A stretch of 64,000 nt of DNA, taken from Cytobacillus pseudoceanisediminis (lineage in GTDB: Bacteria; Bacillota; Bacilli; Bacillales; Cytobacillaceae). Positions 17,423 to 26,840 of the stretch are shown piece after piece; the stretch's first letter is position 1; each line of letters opens with the position of its first letter. The notes under the pieces were generated by a model. The model was not told the origin of the DNA, did no database searches, and worked only from the letters and a program-made list of their open reading frames with translations. Location of the stretch: NCBI RefSeq assembly GCF_023516215.1, contig NZ_CP097349.1:5174001-5238000 (forward strand), in the 5' to 3' direction. The position numbers and the translations under genes were made by a program.

Positions 17423-19779
17423 ATGCAAGAAAGAGTATTGAAGATACTTGAGTTCAATAAAGTGAAGGAACAGCTGCTTGAGCACGTTTCTTCATCCTTG
17501 GGAAGAAAAAAGGCCATAAATATTCGTCCTTCCACTGACTATGAAGAAGTTATCCGCAGGCAGGAAGAGACAGATGAAGCCGTGACAGTACTTAGAATTA
17601 AGGGAAATGTACCGCTTGGAGGCATTTTTGATATTCGTCCTCATGTGAAGAGAGCGGTCATTGGAGGGATGCTTAGTCCCCAGGAACTTAACCAGATATC
17701 CAGCACGATTCATGCAAGCAGGCAGATGAAGAGGTTCATAGAGGAATTTGCCGAGGAAGAAAGCAGCCTGCCGATCCTGCTGGGATATACAGATAAAATT
17801 ATTGTACTGGCTGACCTGGAAACGTCTATCCGCAATGCGGTTGACGACAACGGAGAAGTGCTTGACAGTGCAAGCGAGACTCTCCGTTCTCTTCGAAATC
17901 AGCTGCGCACGAAAGAATCACGTGTAAGAGAGCGTCTGGAGAGCATGATTCGCTCCACCAGTGCCCAAAAGATGCTTTCTGATGCGATTATTACAATCCG
18001 CAATGACCGTTTTGTCATACCTGTAAAGCAGGAGTACCGGGGACATTACGGCGGTATTATCCATGACCAAAGCTCCTCTGGCCAGACATTATTTATTGAG
18101 CCCGCGTCCATTGTCCAGCTGAACAATGAATTGCAGGGCATCAGGGTAAAAGAACAGCAGGAGATTGAACGGATTCTCACCGCACTGTCAGTACAGGCCG
18201 CTGAAAACAGCAGTGAACTGGAAACCATTGTAGAGGTGCTTGGGGAAATCGATTTTATGTTTGCTAAAGCCAGGTACAGTAAACGCATAAAGGCCTCCAA
18301 GCCGAAAATTAATAATGAAGGGAAAATTTCATTATTCAAAGCCCGTCATCCGCTTATTCCTATTGATGAGGTAGTGGCAAATGATATTAAGCTCGGAGCT
18401 GAATATTCGACCATTGTCATTACGGGACCAAATACCGGCGGTAAAACAGTTACATTAAAAACAGTGGGGCTTTGTACATTGATGGCTCAGGCCGGTCTGC
18501 AGATCCCAGCGCTTGATGGTTCTGAAACGGCTGTTTTCGGAAATGTTTATGCTGATATCGGGGATGAACAGTCAATTGAACAAAGCTTGAGTACTTTCTC
18601 TTCGCATATGGTTAATATCGTGGATATTCTTGACCAGGTTGATTTCAATAGTCTGGTATTATTCGATGAGCTTGGTGCAGGTACAGATCCGCAGGAAGGT
18701 GCTGCCCTGGCGATTTCTATTCTTGACGAAGTATACAAGCGGGGGCAAGAGTTATCGCCACAACTCATTATCCTGAACTGAAAGCCTATGGCTATAATAG
18801 AGAAGGAGTTATCAACGCCAGTGTTGAATTTGATATTGAAACGCTTAGTCCAACCTATAAGCTGCTGATTGGGGTTCCGGGCCGAAGCAATGCTTTTGAA
18901 ATATCAAAACGGCTTGGGCTCAAGGATCAAGTGATTGAGACCGCAAGATCCTATATAGGAGCAGATACAAATCAGGTTGAAAATATGATTGCATCCCTTG
19001 AAGAAAGCCGCAGACAAGCAGAGGCTGACATGGAAGAAGCCAATGACTTTTTGAAAAGTGCAGAAAAACTTCATAAAGATCTGCAAAAGCAAATGGCTGA
19101 ATTTTATGAGGAAAAAGATGCAATGCATGAGAAAGCAGCAGAAAGAGCCGAGGATATCGTTGAGAAAGCCAAGGCAGAAGCAGAAGAAATTATCCGCGAT
19201 TTAAGAAAAATGCGCATGGAGAAACATGCTGAAGTGAAGGAACATGAGCTGATAGAAGCAAAGAAACGCCTGTCCGAAGCTGCACCGCAGATGAGCTCAG
19301 CAAAGAATAAATTAAAGCCAAAGAATAATAAACATGTGTTTGAAGCAGGCGATGAGGTAAAAGTTCTGAGTTTTGGACAAAAAGGGCATTTGCTTGAAAA
19401 GGTGTCTGACAATGAATGGCAGGTTCAAATCGGCATCTTAAAAATGAAAGTAGCCGAAAGGGATTTAGAATATGTCAAGAGTCCAAAACCTGTTGAAACA
19501 AAACCAGTAGCAACAGTAAAAGGCAAAGATTTTCATGTGAGCCTTGAACTTGATTTACGGGGCGAACGATATGAAAACGCACTTTTAAGAGTGGAGAAAT
19601 ATATAGATGATGCCCTTTTAGCTGGATATCCCCGTGTCTCCATCATTCATGGTAAAGGGACTGGTGCTTTGAGGCAGGGTGTTCAGGAATATCTGAAAAA
19701 TCACAGGTCAGTTAAAAAAATTCGATTTGGTGAAGCAGGAGAAGGCGGCACAGGGGTTACAGTCGTTGAATTTAAATAA
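17423..19779 (+). CDS. mutSB: Endonuclease MutS2 (MutSB), interrupted by a one-base deletion
   Basis: The frame from ATG 17423 runs through core and ATPase motifs (Walker [45 protein letters not shown]) to an early stop at 18781. Adding one G to the five-G run at 18741-18745 joins it to [21 protein letters not shown] and on to 19779, giving 785 residues, the normal MutS2 size. The C-terminus holds a coiled coil, a KOW-like segment and the Smr nuclease domain ([25 protein letters not shown]). MutS2 restrains recombination and also acts on collided ribosomes in Bacillus. The break is most likely a sequence error. Confidence 0.93.
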
Positions 19780-19850
19780 GCTTTGCCACCCGCTCTCCTT
19801 TTGTTTTTTATTAGGGGGAGGGTACTTAAATTCCAGCGGGGAGAATGGAA

Positions 19851-20258
19851 ATGAAAGAATTTTGGGAAAATGAATTTATTCAGACAGCTGCTTATTATAG
19901 TGTAGTCATTTTATGTATGATTGTTTTTTTAGCTGTTTTTGAATTAGTTACCAAGTATCGCAATTGGGAAGAAATCAAAAATGGAAATGTCGCTGTAGCG
20001 ATGGCGACCGGTGGGAAAATTTTTGGGATTGCCAATATCTTCAGACATTCCATCATGCATAATGATACCTTGCTGACAATGATTACGTGGGGAATTTTTG
20101 GATTTTTTCTTTTGTTGATCGGCTATTTCATTTTTGAATTTTTAACACCTAAGTTTAGAATTGACGAAGAAATTGAAAATAATAACAAAGCAGTCGGTTT
20201 TATTTCCATGGTGCTGTCAATCGGATTGTCTTATGTCATTGGTGCAGGTTTATCATAA
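19851..20258 (+). CDS. yshE: DUF350 family membrane protein YshE
   Basis: 135 residues with four predicted membrane helices and the conserved segment GNVAVAMATGGKIFGIANIF. The family is of unknown function. The ATG at 19851 is 7 bases from GGGGAG; the in-frame ATG two codons earlier is too close to the SD. B. subtilis has yshE after mutSB and before lcfA, as here. It is followed 14 bases later by a 27-codon ORF with its own SD. Confidence 0.8.
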   Translation: MKEFWENEFIQTAAYYSVVILCMIVFLAVFELVTKYRNWEEIKNGNVAVAMATGGKIFGIANIFRHSIMHNDTLLTMITWGIFGFFLLLIGYFIFEFLTPKFRIDEEIENNNKAVGFISMVLSIGLSYVIGAGLS

Positions 20259-20272
20259 GGAGAGAATTAACA

Positions 20273-20356
20273 TTGGAAAAGTTAGCAAAGGTTCTGCTGG
20301 TTCTTAGCGGAGTGTTTCTTCTTATAGGGGCCATTTATATATTTTTCATAACATAA
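20273..20356 (+). CDS. Putative 27-aa single-pass membrane microprotein
   Basis: TTG 20273 has AAGGAGAG 8 bases upstream, overlapping the yshE stop region. It encodes MEKLAKVLLVLSGVFLLIGA IYIFFIT: a short basic N-terminus then a single hydrophobic helix of about 20 residues. It ends just before the terminator at 20382, so it would be the last gene of the polX-mutSB-yshE transcript. I do not recognise a family. The strong SD, correct spacing, TM-like composition and position before a terminator support it; size and TTG start weaken it. Confidence 0.5.
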   Translation: MEKLAKVLLVLSGVFLLIGAIYIFFIT

Positions 20357-20381
20357 TATTTTTGTGAAATAAGGATATGGG

Positions 20382-20412
20382 AAAATCGCCATTATATATG
20401 GCGATTTTTTTT
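20382..20412 (+). terminator. Intrinsic terminator after yshE and the microprotein
   Basis: AAAATCGCCAT, loop, ATGGCGATTTT and a T-run. Confidence 0.85.
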
Positions 20413-20494
20413 ATGTCCATTAAAAAGAATATCCCCGATAGGCTGGACAGCCCTCTGAAAAAAATATCTTCCTGATTGTAAGGTCGTATTCTAA

Positions 20495-20523
20495 TTGTCA
20501 TAGAACCAGCATTATATTATAAT
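20495..20523 (+). promoter_or_regulatory. Promoter of lcfA
   Basis: TTGTCA (20495-20500), a 17-base spacer, and TATAAT (20518-20523). The predicted start is near 20530, giving a leader of about 350 bases that includes a family A repeat. Confidence 0.7.
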
Positions 20524-20535
20524 AAGGTCGAACAG

Positions 20536-20549
20536 TTAGAATGTTCTAA
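20536..20549 (+). promoter_or_regulatory. Palindrome TTAGAATGTTCTAA at the lcfA start site
   Basis: TTAGAA-TG-TTCTAA has perfect 6-bp arms and lies about 6-20 bases after the predicted transcription start. TTCTAAAAGTT is repeated at 20544 and 20574. It does not match FadR or LexA sites. A possible operator, regulator unknown. Confidence 0.35.
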
Positions 20550-20607
20550 AAGTTCAGAAGGTGTCCATCGTTTTTCTAAAAGTTTAGCAAGTGAAACTTT
20601 GAACTTC

Positions 20608-20858
20608 AATAACTGTCTAGCGCAAGTAGCCTACCCCCTCGAGGTCACAAGCTTGTCTAGTTGCGGCTCATAGGGACTCGGGGTCATAAGCCGTTTCCTT
20701 TCAGAAGGAAAAACGCCTTCTTACAGGAACTGTCTTATGCCTGTCGTCCCTGGGCAGTCGCCTTCACATTTCGGGCAATCCTCCCAAAAGGCAAAGAACG
20801 CCTTTCCGTGAGGCTCGTCTTGTGCTTGTCGGGGGTGGGTAAGGCGCTTGCGCTTTTC
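20608..20858 (+). repeat. Family A element before lcfA (long form)
   Basis: It starts AATAACTGTCTAGCGCAAG and ends AAGGCGCTTGCGCTTTTC. The core matches the copy before thrS (CCTTTCAGAAGGAAAAACGCC, CGTCCCTGGGCAGTCGCC, CTTGTGCTTGTCGGGG). It fills the space between the lcfA promoter and its SD. The minus-strand ORFs here are repeat shadows. Confidence 0.8.
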
Positions 20859-20887
20859 TGATGGGCATGAAGCAAAGGAGGGACAAA

Positions 20888-22636
20888 ATGGCAGTAGCAA
20901 AACCATGGCTTAAGCAATATCCGGCAGAAATCCCCTCAACCTTGTCATATCCCAAACAGCCGGTACAAGATTATTTGAAAAATGCTGCAGATGAATTTCC
21001 GGAGAAAATAGCCATCCACTTTATGGGAAAGGAATTCACATATAAATATATATATGAATCTTCCCTGAAGCTTGCCGCCTATTTACAGAATCTTGGAATT
21101 GAAAAGGGAGACCGCGTCGCGATTATGCTTCCGAATACTCCTCAGTCCGTTATCAGCTATTATGGAATTCTGATGGCTGGCGGGGTTGTTGTCCAGACAA
21201 ATCCGCTGTATATGGAACGGGAATTGGAATACCAAATGAAAGATTCAGGAGCAAAAGCAATTATTACAATGGATATCTTATTTCCGAAAGTAAGCAAAGT
21301 GGTGCCGCAGACAGAATTGAAGCATATAGTTGTAACCGCTGTCAAAGATGCTCTTCCATTCCCTAAAAATCTAATATATCCTTTTATCCAGAAAAAACAG
21401 TATGGCATTGTCGTAAATGTAAAACATGAAGGGCATAACCATTTGCTGACGGAGATTTTAAAGAGGCCGGCTGAACCGATGAAAATCCATGACTTCGATT
21501 TTGAAGAAGACTTGGCATTACTGCAATATACAGGCGGCACAACCGGTTTTCCAAAGGGTGTCATGCTTACGCACAGCAATCTGGTATCCAATACAGCCAT
21601 GTGTAAAGCCTGGCTCTATAAGTGCAGACGCGGTGAGGAAACAGTGCTGGGCATACTTCCGTTCTTTCACGTGTATGGAATGACAACCGTTATGATCTTA
21701 TCTGTTATGGATGCTCAAAAAATGGTCCTCCTTCCGAAATTTGATCCGGAAACGACCCTGAAAACTATTCATAAAGAGAGGCCGACCTTATTCCCTGGTG
21801 CCCCAACGATTTACATTGGGTTATTGAACCATCCGGATATAAAAAAATATGATTTATCTTCCATAGACTCTTGCATCAGCGGATCTGCTGCCCTGCCCGT
21901 TGAAGTCCAGCAGAAATTTGAAGAAATAACAGGAGGAAAGCTTGTCGAGGGGTATGGTTTGACGGAATCTTCACCTGTTACACATGCTAATTTCTTATGG
22001 GATCGCCCCCGTGTCAAAGGCAGTATAGGTGTCCCTTGGCCTGATACAGATGCAGCGATTTTTTCACTGGAAACGGGAGAAGCGCTTCCGGCAGGAGAAG
22101 TGGGCGAAATTGCAGTTAAAGGTCCTCAGGTAATGAAAGGCTATTGGAACCGCCCGGAAGAAACAGCACAGACTTTAAGAGATGGCTGGCTGCTTACAGG
22201 TGACCTGGGCTATATGGATGAGAATGGATACTTCTATGTAGTGGACAGGAAGAAAGATATGATTATTGCAGGGGGATTCAATATTTATCCCCGTGAAATA
22301 GAGGAAGTGCTATACGAGCATCCAGCCGTGCAGGAAGTGATTGCTGCAGGTATACCTGACCCATATCGCGGAGAAACAGTAAAAGCATATATTGTGCTGA
22401 AAGAGGGCAAAGAAGCAACGGAAGAAGAGCTGAATGAGTTTGCAAGAAAGCATCTTGCAGCATATAAGGTTCCAAGGCAATATGAATTCCGCAAGGAGCT
22501 TCCTAAGACAGCTGTTGGAAAAATACTGAGAAGGGCATTAGTAGATGAAGAAAAAAGAAATTTAAAGAAGAAGAGGAAAAGCGGGCTTAACTTCAGAGAC
22601 CGATTTTCGATCGGCTCTTTATTTTTGCGCCATTAA
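20888..22636 (+). CDS. lcfA: Long-chain fatty-acid--CoA ligase
   Basis: Activates fatty acids to acyl-CoA with ATP at the membrane face, the first step of beta-oxidation. 582 residues. The adenylate-forming motifs are clear: P-loop-like YTGGTTGFPKGVMLTHSN (near 220), GYGLTESSPV (near 360), TGDLGYMDENGYFYVVDRKKD (near 440) and the C-terminal catalytic Lys in KTAVGKILRR. ATG 20888 follows AAAGGAGGG; the longer frame from 20861 begins in the repeat. In B. subtilis lcfA heads the FadR-controlled operon; here fadR has its own promoter. Confidence 0.94.
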   Translation: MAVAKPWLKQYPAEIPSTLSYPKQPVQDYLKNAADEFPEKIAIHFMGKEFTYKYIYESSLKLAAYLQNLGIEKGDRVAIMLPNTPQSVISYYGILMAGGVVVQTNPLYMERELEYQMKDSGAKAIITMDILFPKVSKVVPQTELKHIVVTAVKDALPFPKNLIYPFIQKKQYGIVVNVKHEGHNHLLTEILKRPAEPMKIHDFDFEEDLALLQYTGGTTGFPKGVMLTHSNLVSNTAMCKAWLYKCRRGEETVLGILPFFHVYGMTTVMILSVMDAQKMVLLPKFDPETTLKTIHKERPTLFPGAPTIYIGLLNHPDIKKYDLSSIDSCISGSAALPVEVQQKFEEITGGKLVEGYGLTESSPVTHANFLWDRPRVKGSIGVPWPDTDAAIFSLETGEALPAGEVGEIAVKGPQVMKGYWNRPEETAQTLRDGWLLTGDLGYMDENGYFYVVDRKKDMIIAGGFNIYPREIEEVLYEHPAVQEVIAAGIPDPYRGETVKAYIVLKEGKEATEEELNEFARKHLAAYKVPRQYEFRKELPKTAVGKILRRALVDEEKRNLKKKRKSGLNFRDRFSIGSLFLRH

Positions 22637-22692
22637 GCTTGTCCAGACATAAAAGAAATGTAATAATAAAATATATTTCTAGGGATAATTTC

Positions 22693-22721
22693 TTGACACG
22701 AATGAATTGTCCTACTATTAT
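22693..22721 (+). promoter_or_regulatory. Promoter of fadR-fadB
   Basis: TTGACA (22693-22698), a 17-base spacer, and TATTAT (22716-22721). The operator directly follows. Confidence 0.75.
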
Positions 22722-22728
22722 AAAAATA

Positions 22729-22746
22729 TGAATGATGATTCATTCA
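22729..22746 (+). promoter_or_regulatory. FadR operator
   Basis: TGAATGATGATTCATTCA is an 18-base near-perfect palindrome matching the known Bacillus FadR consensus TGAATGAMTANTCATTCA. It begins 8 bases after the -10 box, so it covers the transcription start. It implies autorepression of fadR-fadB, relieved by long-chain acyl-CoA. Confidence 0.88.
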
Positions 22747-22878
22747 TTTTAGATCGTTTTTTAAATTCAAAAATAAACGAAGCTGATTGGCCAATCCCGG
22801 CAGCAGGTATGGCATTACTCCAGCCCTGCTGCTCCTTAAAAATCTATGCACCTGTTTATTCTGAAAGGAGGGAACCTA

Positions 22879-23463
22879 TTGAAAAAAACAAAGCCTAAAT
22901 ACCGGCAAATTATTGATGCGGCTGTAGTCGTGATCGCTGAAAATGGATATCACCAGGCCCAGGTATCAAAAATTGCCAAACAGGCTGGTGTCGCTGATGG
23001 CACCATATACTTATATTTCAAAAACAAAGAAGATATATTAATATCCCTCTTTCAGGATAAAATGGGCTACTTTGTTGAGAAAATTGAAGAAAAAATTGCA
23101 GGAAAAGAAAAAGCTGCAGAGAAACTATTAATGATGGTAGAATCACACTTTAGAATGCTCTCGGAAGACAGGCACCTGGCAATTGTAACCCAGCTCGAAT
23201 TGAGGCAGTCCAATAAAGACCTTCGCCATAAAATTAATGAGGTGCTCAAAGGATATCTTGCTTTAGTGGAAAGGATTCTTGCTGATGGCAGGGAGAGCGG
23301 TGAGTTTCCAGCTGATCTGGACATTAGGCTGGCGCGCCAGATGATTTTTGGCACCATGGATGAAACAGTGACCACATGGGTAATGAATGAGCAAAAATAT
23401 GATCTTACTGCATTGGCAGAGCCTGTTCATAAACTTTTGATCGGCGGGTGCGGAAAACTTTGA
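22879..23463 (+). CDS. fadR: TetR-family fatty-acid degradation repressor FadR
   Basis: 194 residues from TTG 22879, with AAAGGAGGG 7 bases upstream. The earlier in-frame start at 22846 lies before the SD. The N-terminal TetR helix-turn-helix reads QVSKIAKQAGVADGTIYLYF (about 28-47), followed by an all-helical ligand domain. In B. subtilis FadR (YsiA) represses beta-oxidation genes and is released by long-chain acyl-CoA. The operator at 22729 and the neighbouring lcfA, fadB and etf genes fit that role. Confidence 0.93.
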   Translation: MKKTKPKYRQIIDAAVVVIAENGYHQAQVSKIAKQAGVADGTIYLYFKNKEDILISLFQDKMGYFVEKIEEKIAGKEKAAEKLLMMVESHFRMLSEDRHLAIVTQLELRQSNKDLRHKINEVLKGYLALVERILADGRESGEFPADLDIRLARQMIFGTMDETVTTWVMNEQKYDLTALAEPVHKLLIGGCGKL

Positions 23464-23503
23464 GGCAGATAAAGTGCTCCATAATATAGTCAGGAGGGAT
23501 AAG

Positions 23504-24277
23504 ATGGAATATCTAAAATGGTCCCATCAGGACTTTGTGGCGACGATTACTATTGAACGTCCGCCTGCGAATGCTCTTTCATCAGGTCTATTGAAAGAGC
23601 TTTCAGCTGTCCTGGATGAAGTTGAAAATAATGAGGAAATTAGGGTAATCCTTATTCATGGGGAGGGCAGATTCTTCTCAGCAGGCGCTGATATTAAAGA
23701 ATTTACAACCATTGAAAGCGGTGAAGATTTTTCAAGCTTGGCGACTTATGGACAGGATCTCTTTGAGAGAATGGAAAAATTCCCTAAGCCAATTATTGCA
23801 GCGATTCATGGAGCGGCATTGGGCGGCGGTTTGGAGCTTGCCATGGGCTGTCATTTCCGTCTCGTAGCTGAAAACGCAAAGCTGGGTCTTCCAGAGCTTC
23901 AGCTTGGATTAATTCCTGGTTTTGCCGGAACTCAGAGGCTTCCCCGATATGTAGGTGCAGCGCGTGCAGCAGAAATGCTTTTCACTAGTGACCCAATTAC
24001 CGGGCTTGAGGCAGTGCAATATGGTCTGGCTAACCATGCCTATCCTGAGGAGCAGCTGTTGGACAATGCTTATAGTATGGCGAAGAAAATTGCCAAGAAG
24101 AGCCCTGGTTCGATCAAGGCGGCCATTGAGCTCTTAAACTACGGAAAGACGGGGCAATTCTACGAAGGTGTTAAAAAAGAAGCAGAATTGTTTGGGGAAG
24201 TATTTGTTTCTGAAGATGGCAAGGAAGGCATATCTGCGTTTATTGAAAAGCGTGAACCAAGCTTTACCGGAAAATAG
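23504..24277 (+). CDS. fadB: Enoyl-CoA hydratase
   Basis: 257 residues from ATG 23504 (AGGAGGG upstream). The crotonase fold motifs are present: SAGADIKEF forming the oxyanion hole near residue 65, and HGAALGGGLELAMGCHFRLV with the second oxyanion glycine, then LPELQLGLIPGFAGTQRLPR carrying the catalytic Glu. It hydrates trans-2-enoyl-CoA in beta-oxidation. It follows fadR by 40 bases in the same transcript, under the FadR operator. Confidence 0.93.
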   Translation: MEYLKWSHQDFVATITIERPPANALSSGLLKELSAVLDEVENNEEIRVILIHGEGRFFSAGADIKEFTTIESGEDFSSLATYGQDLFERMEKFPKPIIAAIHGAALGGGLELAMGCHFRLVAENAKLGLPELQLGLIPGFAGTQRLPRYVGAARAAEMLFTSDPITGLEAVQYGLANHAYPEEQLLDNAYSMAKKIAKKSPGSIKAAIELLNYGKTGQFYEGVKKEAELFGEVFVSEDGKEGISAFIEKREPSFTGK

Positions 24278-24303
24278 TGTTTTAAAAGATTTGTACTGAA
24301 AGA

Positions 24304-24332
24304 TTACATTCATCCTCATAATCTATTATAAT
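24304..24332 (+). promoter_or_regulatory. Candidate promoter of etfB-etfA
   Basis: TTACAT (24304-24309), a 17-base spacer, and TATAAT (24327-24332). A second weaker -10 (TATTAT, 24378-24383) lies closer to the operator-like palindrome at 24390. Confidence 0.5.
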
Positions 24333-24389
24333 AGACTTGTATGCGGATGATCTAATCTTCAGAAGATTCAATGGTTATATTATGGTCTG

Positions 24390-24407
24390 TGAGCGAGCGC
24401 CCGCTCA
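24390..24407 (+). promoter_or_regulatory. Operator-like palindrome, variant FadR-type
   Basis: TGAGCGAGCGCCCGCTCA is 18 bases long with 6-bp TGAGCG/CGCTCA arms, the same length as the FadR operator. It starts 7 bases after a TATTAT box, similar to the spacing at fadR. The core bases differ from the FadR consensus, so another TetR-type regulator is possible. A hairpin GCCCGCT/AGCGGGC overlaps it. Confidence 0.4.
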
Positions 24408-24540
24408 ATTCTAAAAGCGGGCAGTTCCAAGCAGATAAGCCTTTCTGTATGCGTTAAATATTTTCAATCTTTCGAAGTGAAGAAATGTTTTAATTAATGG
24501 CTTTGTTTTATGACAATGCTTAATTACTAGGAGGGAAATC

Positions 24541-25314
24541 ATGAACATCTACGTATTAATGAAGAGAACATTTGATACTGAGGAAAAAATTACCATCTCC
24601 GGCGGCAAAATCAATGAAGATGGCGCTGAATTTATCATTAATCCATATGATGAATATGCAATTGAAGAAGCAATCCAGGTTCGGGATGCGAATGGCGGAG
24701 AAGTGACGGTTGTTTCCGTAGGAACAGAAGAAGCTGAAAAGCAGCTCCGTACCGCTCTTGCGATGGGTGCCGATAAAGCTGTATTAATAAATACAGAAGA
24801 TGATCTTGAAGGTGGAGATCAATACACGACTGCAAAAATCTTATCCGAATACTTGAAAGACAAAGATGCTGACTTAATCATTGCAGGAAATGTAGCAATT
24901 GATGGGGGTTCGGGACAGGTTGGACCTCGTGTAGCAGAAATTTTGGGCATTTCTTATGTAACAACTATTACAAAGCTTGATATCAATGGCAGCTCTGCGA
25001 CAGTAGTGCGCGATGTTGAAGGGGATTCAGAAGTAATTGAGACATCACTTCCATTATTGGTCACAGCTCAGCAGGGGTTAAATGAGCCGCGCTATCCATC
25101 TTTGCCGGGAATTATGAAGGCAAAAAAGAAGCCACTTGATGAGCTTGAGCTTGATGATCTTGATCTTGATGAGGACGATGTTGAAGCCAAAACAAAAACA
25201 ATTGAAATCTATTTGCCTCCTAAGAAGGAAGCAGGAAAAGTTCTTGAAGGCGAGCTGGAAGATCAAGTTAAGGAACTTGTGAAACTTCTTCATACTGAAG
25301 CCAAAGTTGTCTGA
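24541..25314 (+). CDS. etfB: Electron transfer flavoprotein, beta subunit
   Basis: 257 residues starting MNIYVLMKRTFDTEEKI, with the beta-subunit features VVSVGTEEAEKQLRTALAMGADKAV and AIDGGSGQVGPRVAE, and an acidic C-terminal linker. With EtfA it carries electrons from acyl-CoA dehydrogenases to the quinone pool during beta-oxidation. The SD is TAGGAGGG. It is 40 bases upstream of etfA. Confidence 0.95.
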   Translation: MNIYVLMKRTFDTEEKITISGGKINEDGAEFIINPYDEYAIEEAIQVRDANGGEVTVVSVGTEEAEKQLRTALAMGADKAVLINTEDDLEGGDQYTTAKILSEYLKDKDADLIIAGNVAIDGGSGQVGPRVAEILGISYVTTITKLDINGSSATVVRDVEGDSEVIETSLPLLVTAQQGLNEPRYPSLPGIMKAKKKPLDELELDDLDLDEDDVEAKTKTIEIYLPPKKEAGKVLEGELEDQVKELVKLLHTEAKVV

Positions 25315-25354
25315 TCATCAATAACTGATAATAATAACGCAGGGGGTAAAACAT

Positions 25355-26332
25355 ATGGCTAGAAAAGTATTAGTGTTAGGTGAAGTCCGTGACGGTTCAT
25401 TGCGTAATGTATCCTTCGAAGCTGTTGCAGCTGGTAAGACTGCGTCAGAAGGCGGAGAGGTTGTAGGTGTTTTAATTGGTGATTCTGTAAGCGCTTTAGC
25501 TAATGAAATGATTCACTATGGTGCTGACCGTGTTGTAACTGTTGAAGATGAAAAGCTGAAGCAGTATACTCCTGACGGCTTTTCACAGGCTTTAATGGCT
25601 GTGATTGATTCCGAAAGTCCGGAAGGCCTGATTTTTGGACATACAGCATTAGGGAAAGATCTCGCTCCTAAAATTGCTGCCAAGCTGGAGTCAGGTTTAA
25701 TCTCTGACGTAACGAGCCTTGAAGAGGCAGGCGGCAACCTGGTGTTCACACGCCCGATTTATTCAGGTAAAGCTTTTGAAAAGAAAATTGTTACAGATGG
25801 CCTCCTCTTTGCAACAATTCGTCCAAACAACATAGCTCCATTGGAGAAAGATGAATCAAGATCAGGAGATATTGCTTCTGTTGCAGCAGAAATCAAAGAT
25901 CTTCGCACGATCATTAAGGAAGTTGTCCGCAAAGCAAGTGAAGGCGTTGATTTATCCGAAGCTAAGGTTATCATTGCCGGCGGCCGCGGCGTTAAGAGCG
26001 AGGAAGGCTTTGAGCCATTAAAAGAACTTGCTTCGGTTCTAAATGGAGCAGTGGGTGCATCACGCGGAGCTTGTGATGCTGATTATTGTGACTACTCGCT
26101 GCAAATTGGCCAAACCGGTAAGGTTGTAACACCAGATCTATATATTGCTTGCGGCATCTCCGGTGCTATTCAGCATTTAGCTGGGATGTCCAACTCAAAA
26201 GTAATCGTAGCCATTAACAAAGATCCGGAAGCCAATATCTTTAAAGTAGCTGATTATGGTATTGTTGGAGATCTGTTTGAGGTTGTTCCACTGTTAACTG
26301 AAGAATTCAAAAAGCTTAAAGTAAATGCATAA
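25355..26332 (+). CDS. etfA: Electron transfer flavoprotein, alpha subunit
   Basis: 325 residues. The N-terminal part (MARKVLVLGEVRDGSL) is typical, and the C-terminal FAD domain shows AGGRGVKSEEGFEPLKELA, GASRGACDADY, QIGQTGKVVTPDLYIACGIS and NKDPEANIFKVADYGIVGD. It holds the FAD of the EtfAB heterodimer. It is followed by a hairpin at 26345, closing the fatty-acid block. Confidence 0.95.
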   Translation: MARKVLVLGEVRDGSLRNVSFEAVAAGKTASEGGEVVGVLIGDSVSALANEMIHYGADRVVTVEDEKLKQYTPDGFSQALMAVIDSESPEGLIFGHTALGKDLAPKIAAKLESGLISDVTSLEEAGGNLVFTRPIYSGKAFEKKIVTDGLLFATIRPNNIAPLEKDESRSGDIASVAAEIKDLRTIIKEVVRKASEGVDLSEAKVIIAGGRGVKSEEGFEPLKELASVLNGAVGASRGACDADYCDYSLQIGQTGKVVTPDLYIACGISGAIQHLAGMSNSKVIVAINKDPEANIFKVADYGIVGDLFEVVPLLTEEFKKLKVNA

Positions 26333-26344
26333 GATAGTATATCG

Positions 26345-26370
26345 AATGGGCGGCTGATGGCCGCCCATTA
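26345..26370 (+). terminator. Hairpin after etfA
   Basis: AATGGGCGGC, loop, GCCGCCCATT. The stem is strong but the T-run is poor. Confidence 0.5.
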
Positions 26371-26462
26371 TACATAGTGCCAATAGGGAAAGAAAGAGAA
26401 TAATCTGTTCCAAATAGGGTAAATTACGATCGAGCAGATTGTTCGCAACATATAATAAACGA

Positions 26463-26471
26463 TGGTATACT
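26463..26471 (+). promoter_or_regulatory. Extended -10 promoter of trxA
   Basis: TG-G-TATACT is an extended -10 box 40 bases before the start codon. No clear -35. Confidence 0.5.
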
Positions 26472-26510
26472 GTCGTTAGTATTTGAGTTAAATTTTAGGA
26501 GGCATATCAA

Positions 26511-26825
26511 ATGGCTATTTCACATGCAACTGACCAAAACTTCACTGCTGAGACTGGTTCGGGATTAGTATTGGCAGATTTCTGGGCTCCTTGGTGCGGC
26601 CCTTGTAAAATGATCGCTCCTGTTTTAGAAGAGCTTGATTCTGAAATGGGCGATAAAGTAAAAATTGTAAAAATCGATGTTGACGAAAACCAGGAAACTG
26701 CTGGAAAGTTTGGCGTAATGAGCATTCCGACATTAATCGTTCTAAAAGACGGTGAAGTTGTAGATAAAGTGGTTGGTTTCCAGCCGAAAGAGGCTCTCGC
26801 TGAATTACTTTCAAAACATGCGTAA
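26511..26825 (+). CDS. trxA: Thioredoxin
   Basis: 104 residues. The redox site WCGPC is at residues 28-32, in [11 protein letters not shown], and the cis-proline segment [12 protein letters not shown] follows. It is the general cytoplasmic disulfide reductase. The SD is TAGGAGG. The position between etfA and uvrC is conserved in Bacillus. Confidence 0.98.
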   Translation: MAISHATDQNFTAETGSGLVLADFWAPWCGPCKMIAPVLEELDSEMGDKVKIVKIDVDENQETAGKFGVMSIPTLIVLKDGEVVDKVVGFQPKEALAELLSKHA

Positions 26826-26840
26826 TTTATAAGGAATTTT

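Noticed and set aside
20530-20546. LexA/SOS box before lcfA (GAACA..TGTTC)
   Set aside because: The spacer is seven bases, too long for the Bacillus CGAACN4GTTCG site, and lcfA is not an SOS-type gene.
20661-20955. Several ORFs on both strands before lcfA
   Set aside because: They are shadows of the GC-rich family A element; the lcfA start with its SD lies at 20888.
26431-26461. Second trxA promoter at TATAAT 26451
   Set aside because: No acceptable -35 at 16-18 bases; the extended -10 at 26463 is the better candidate.
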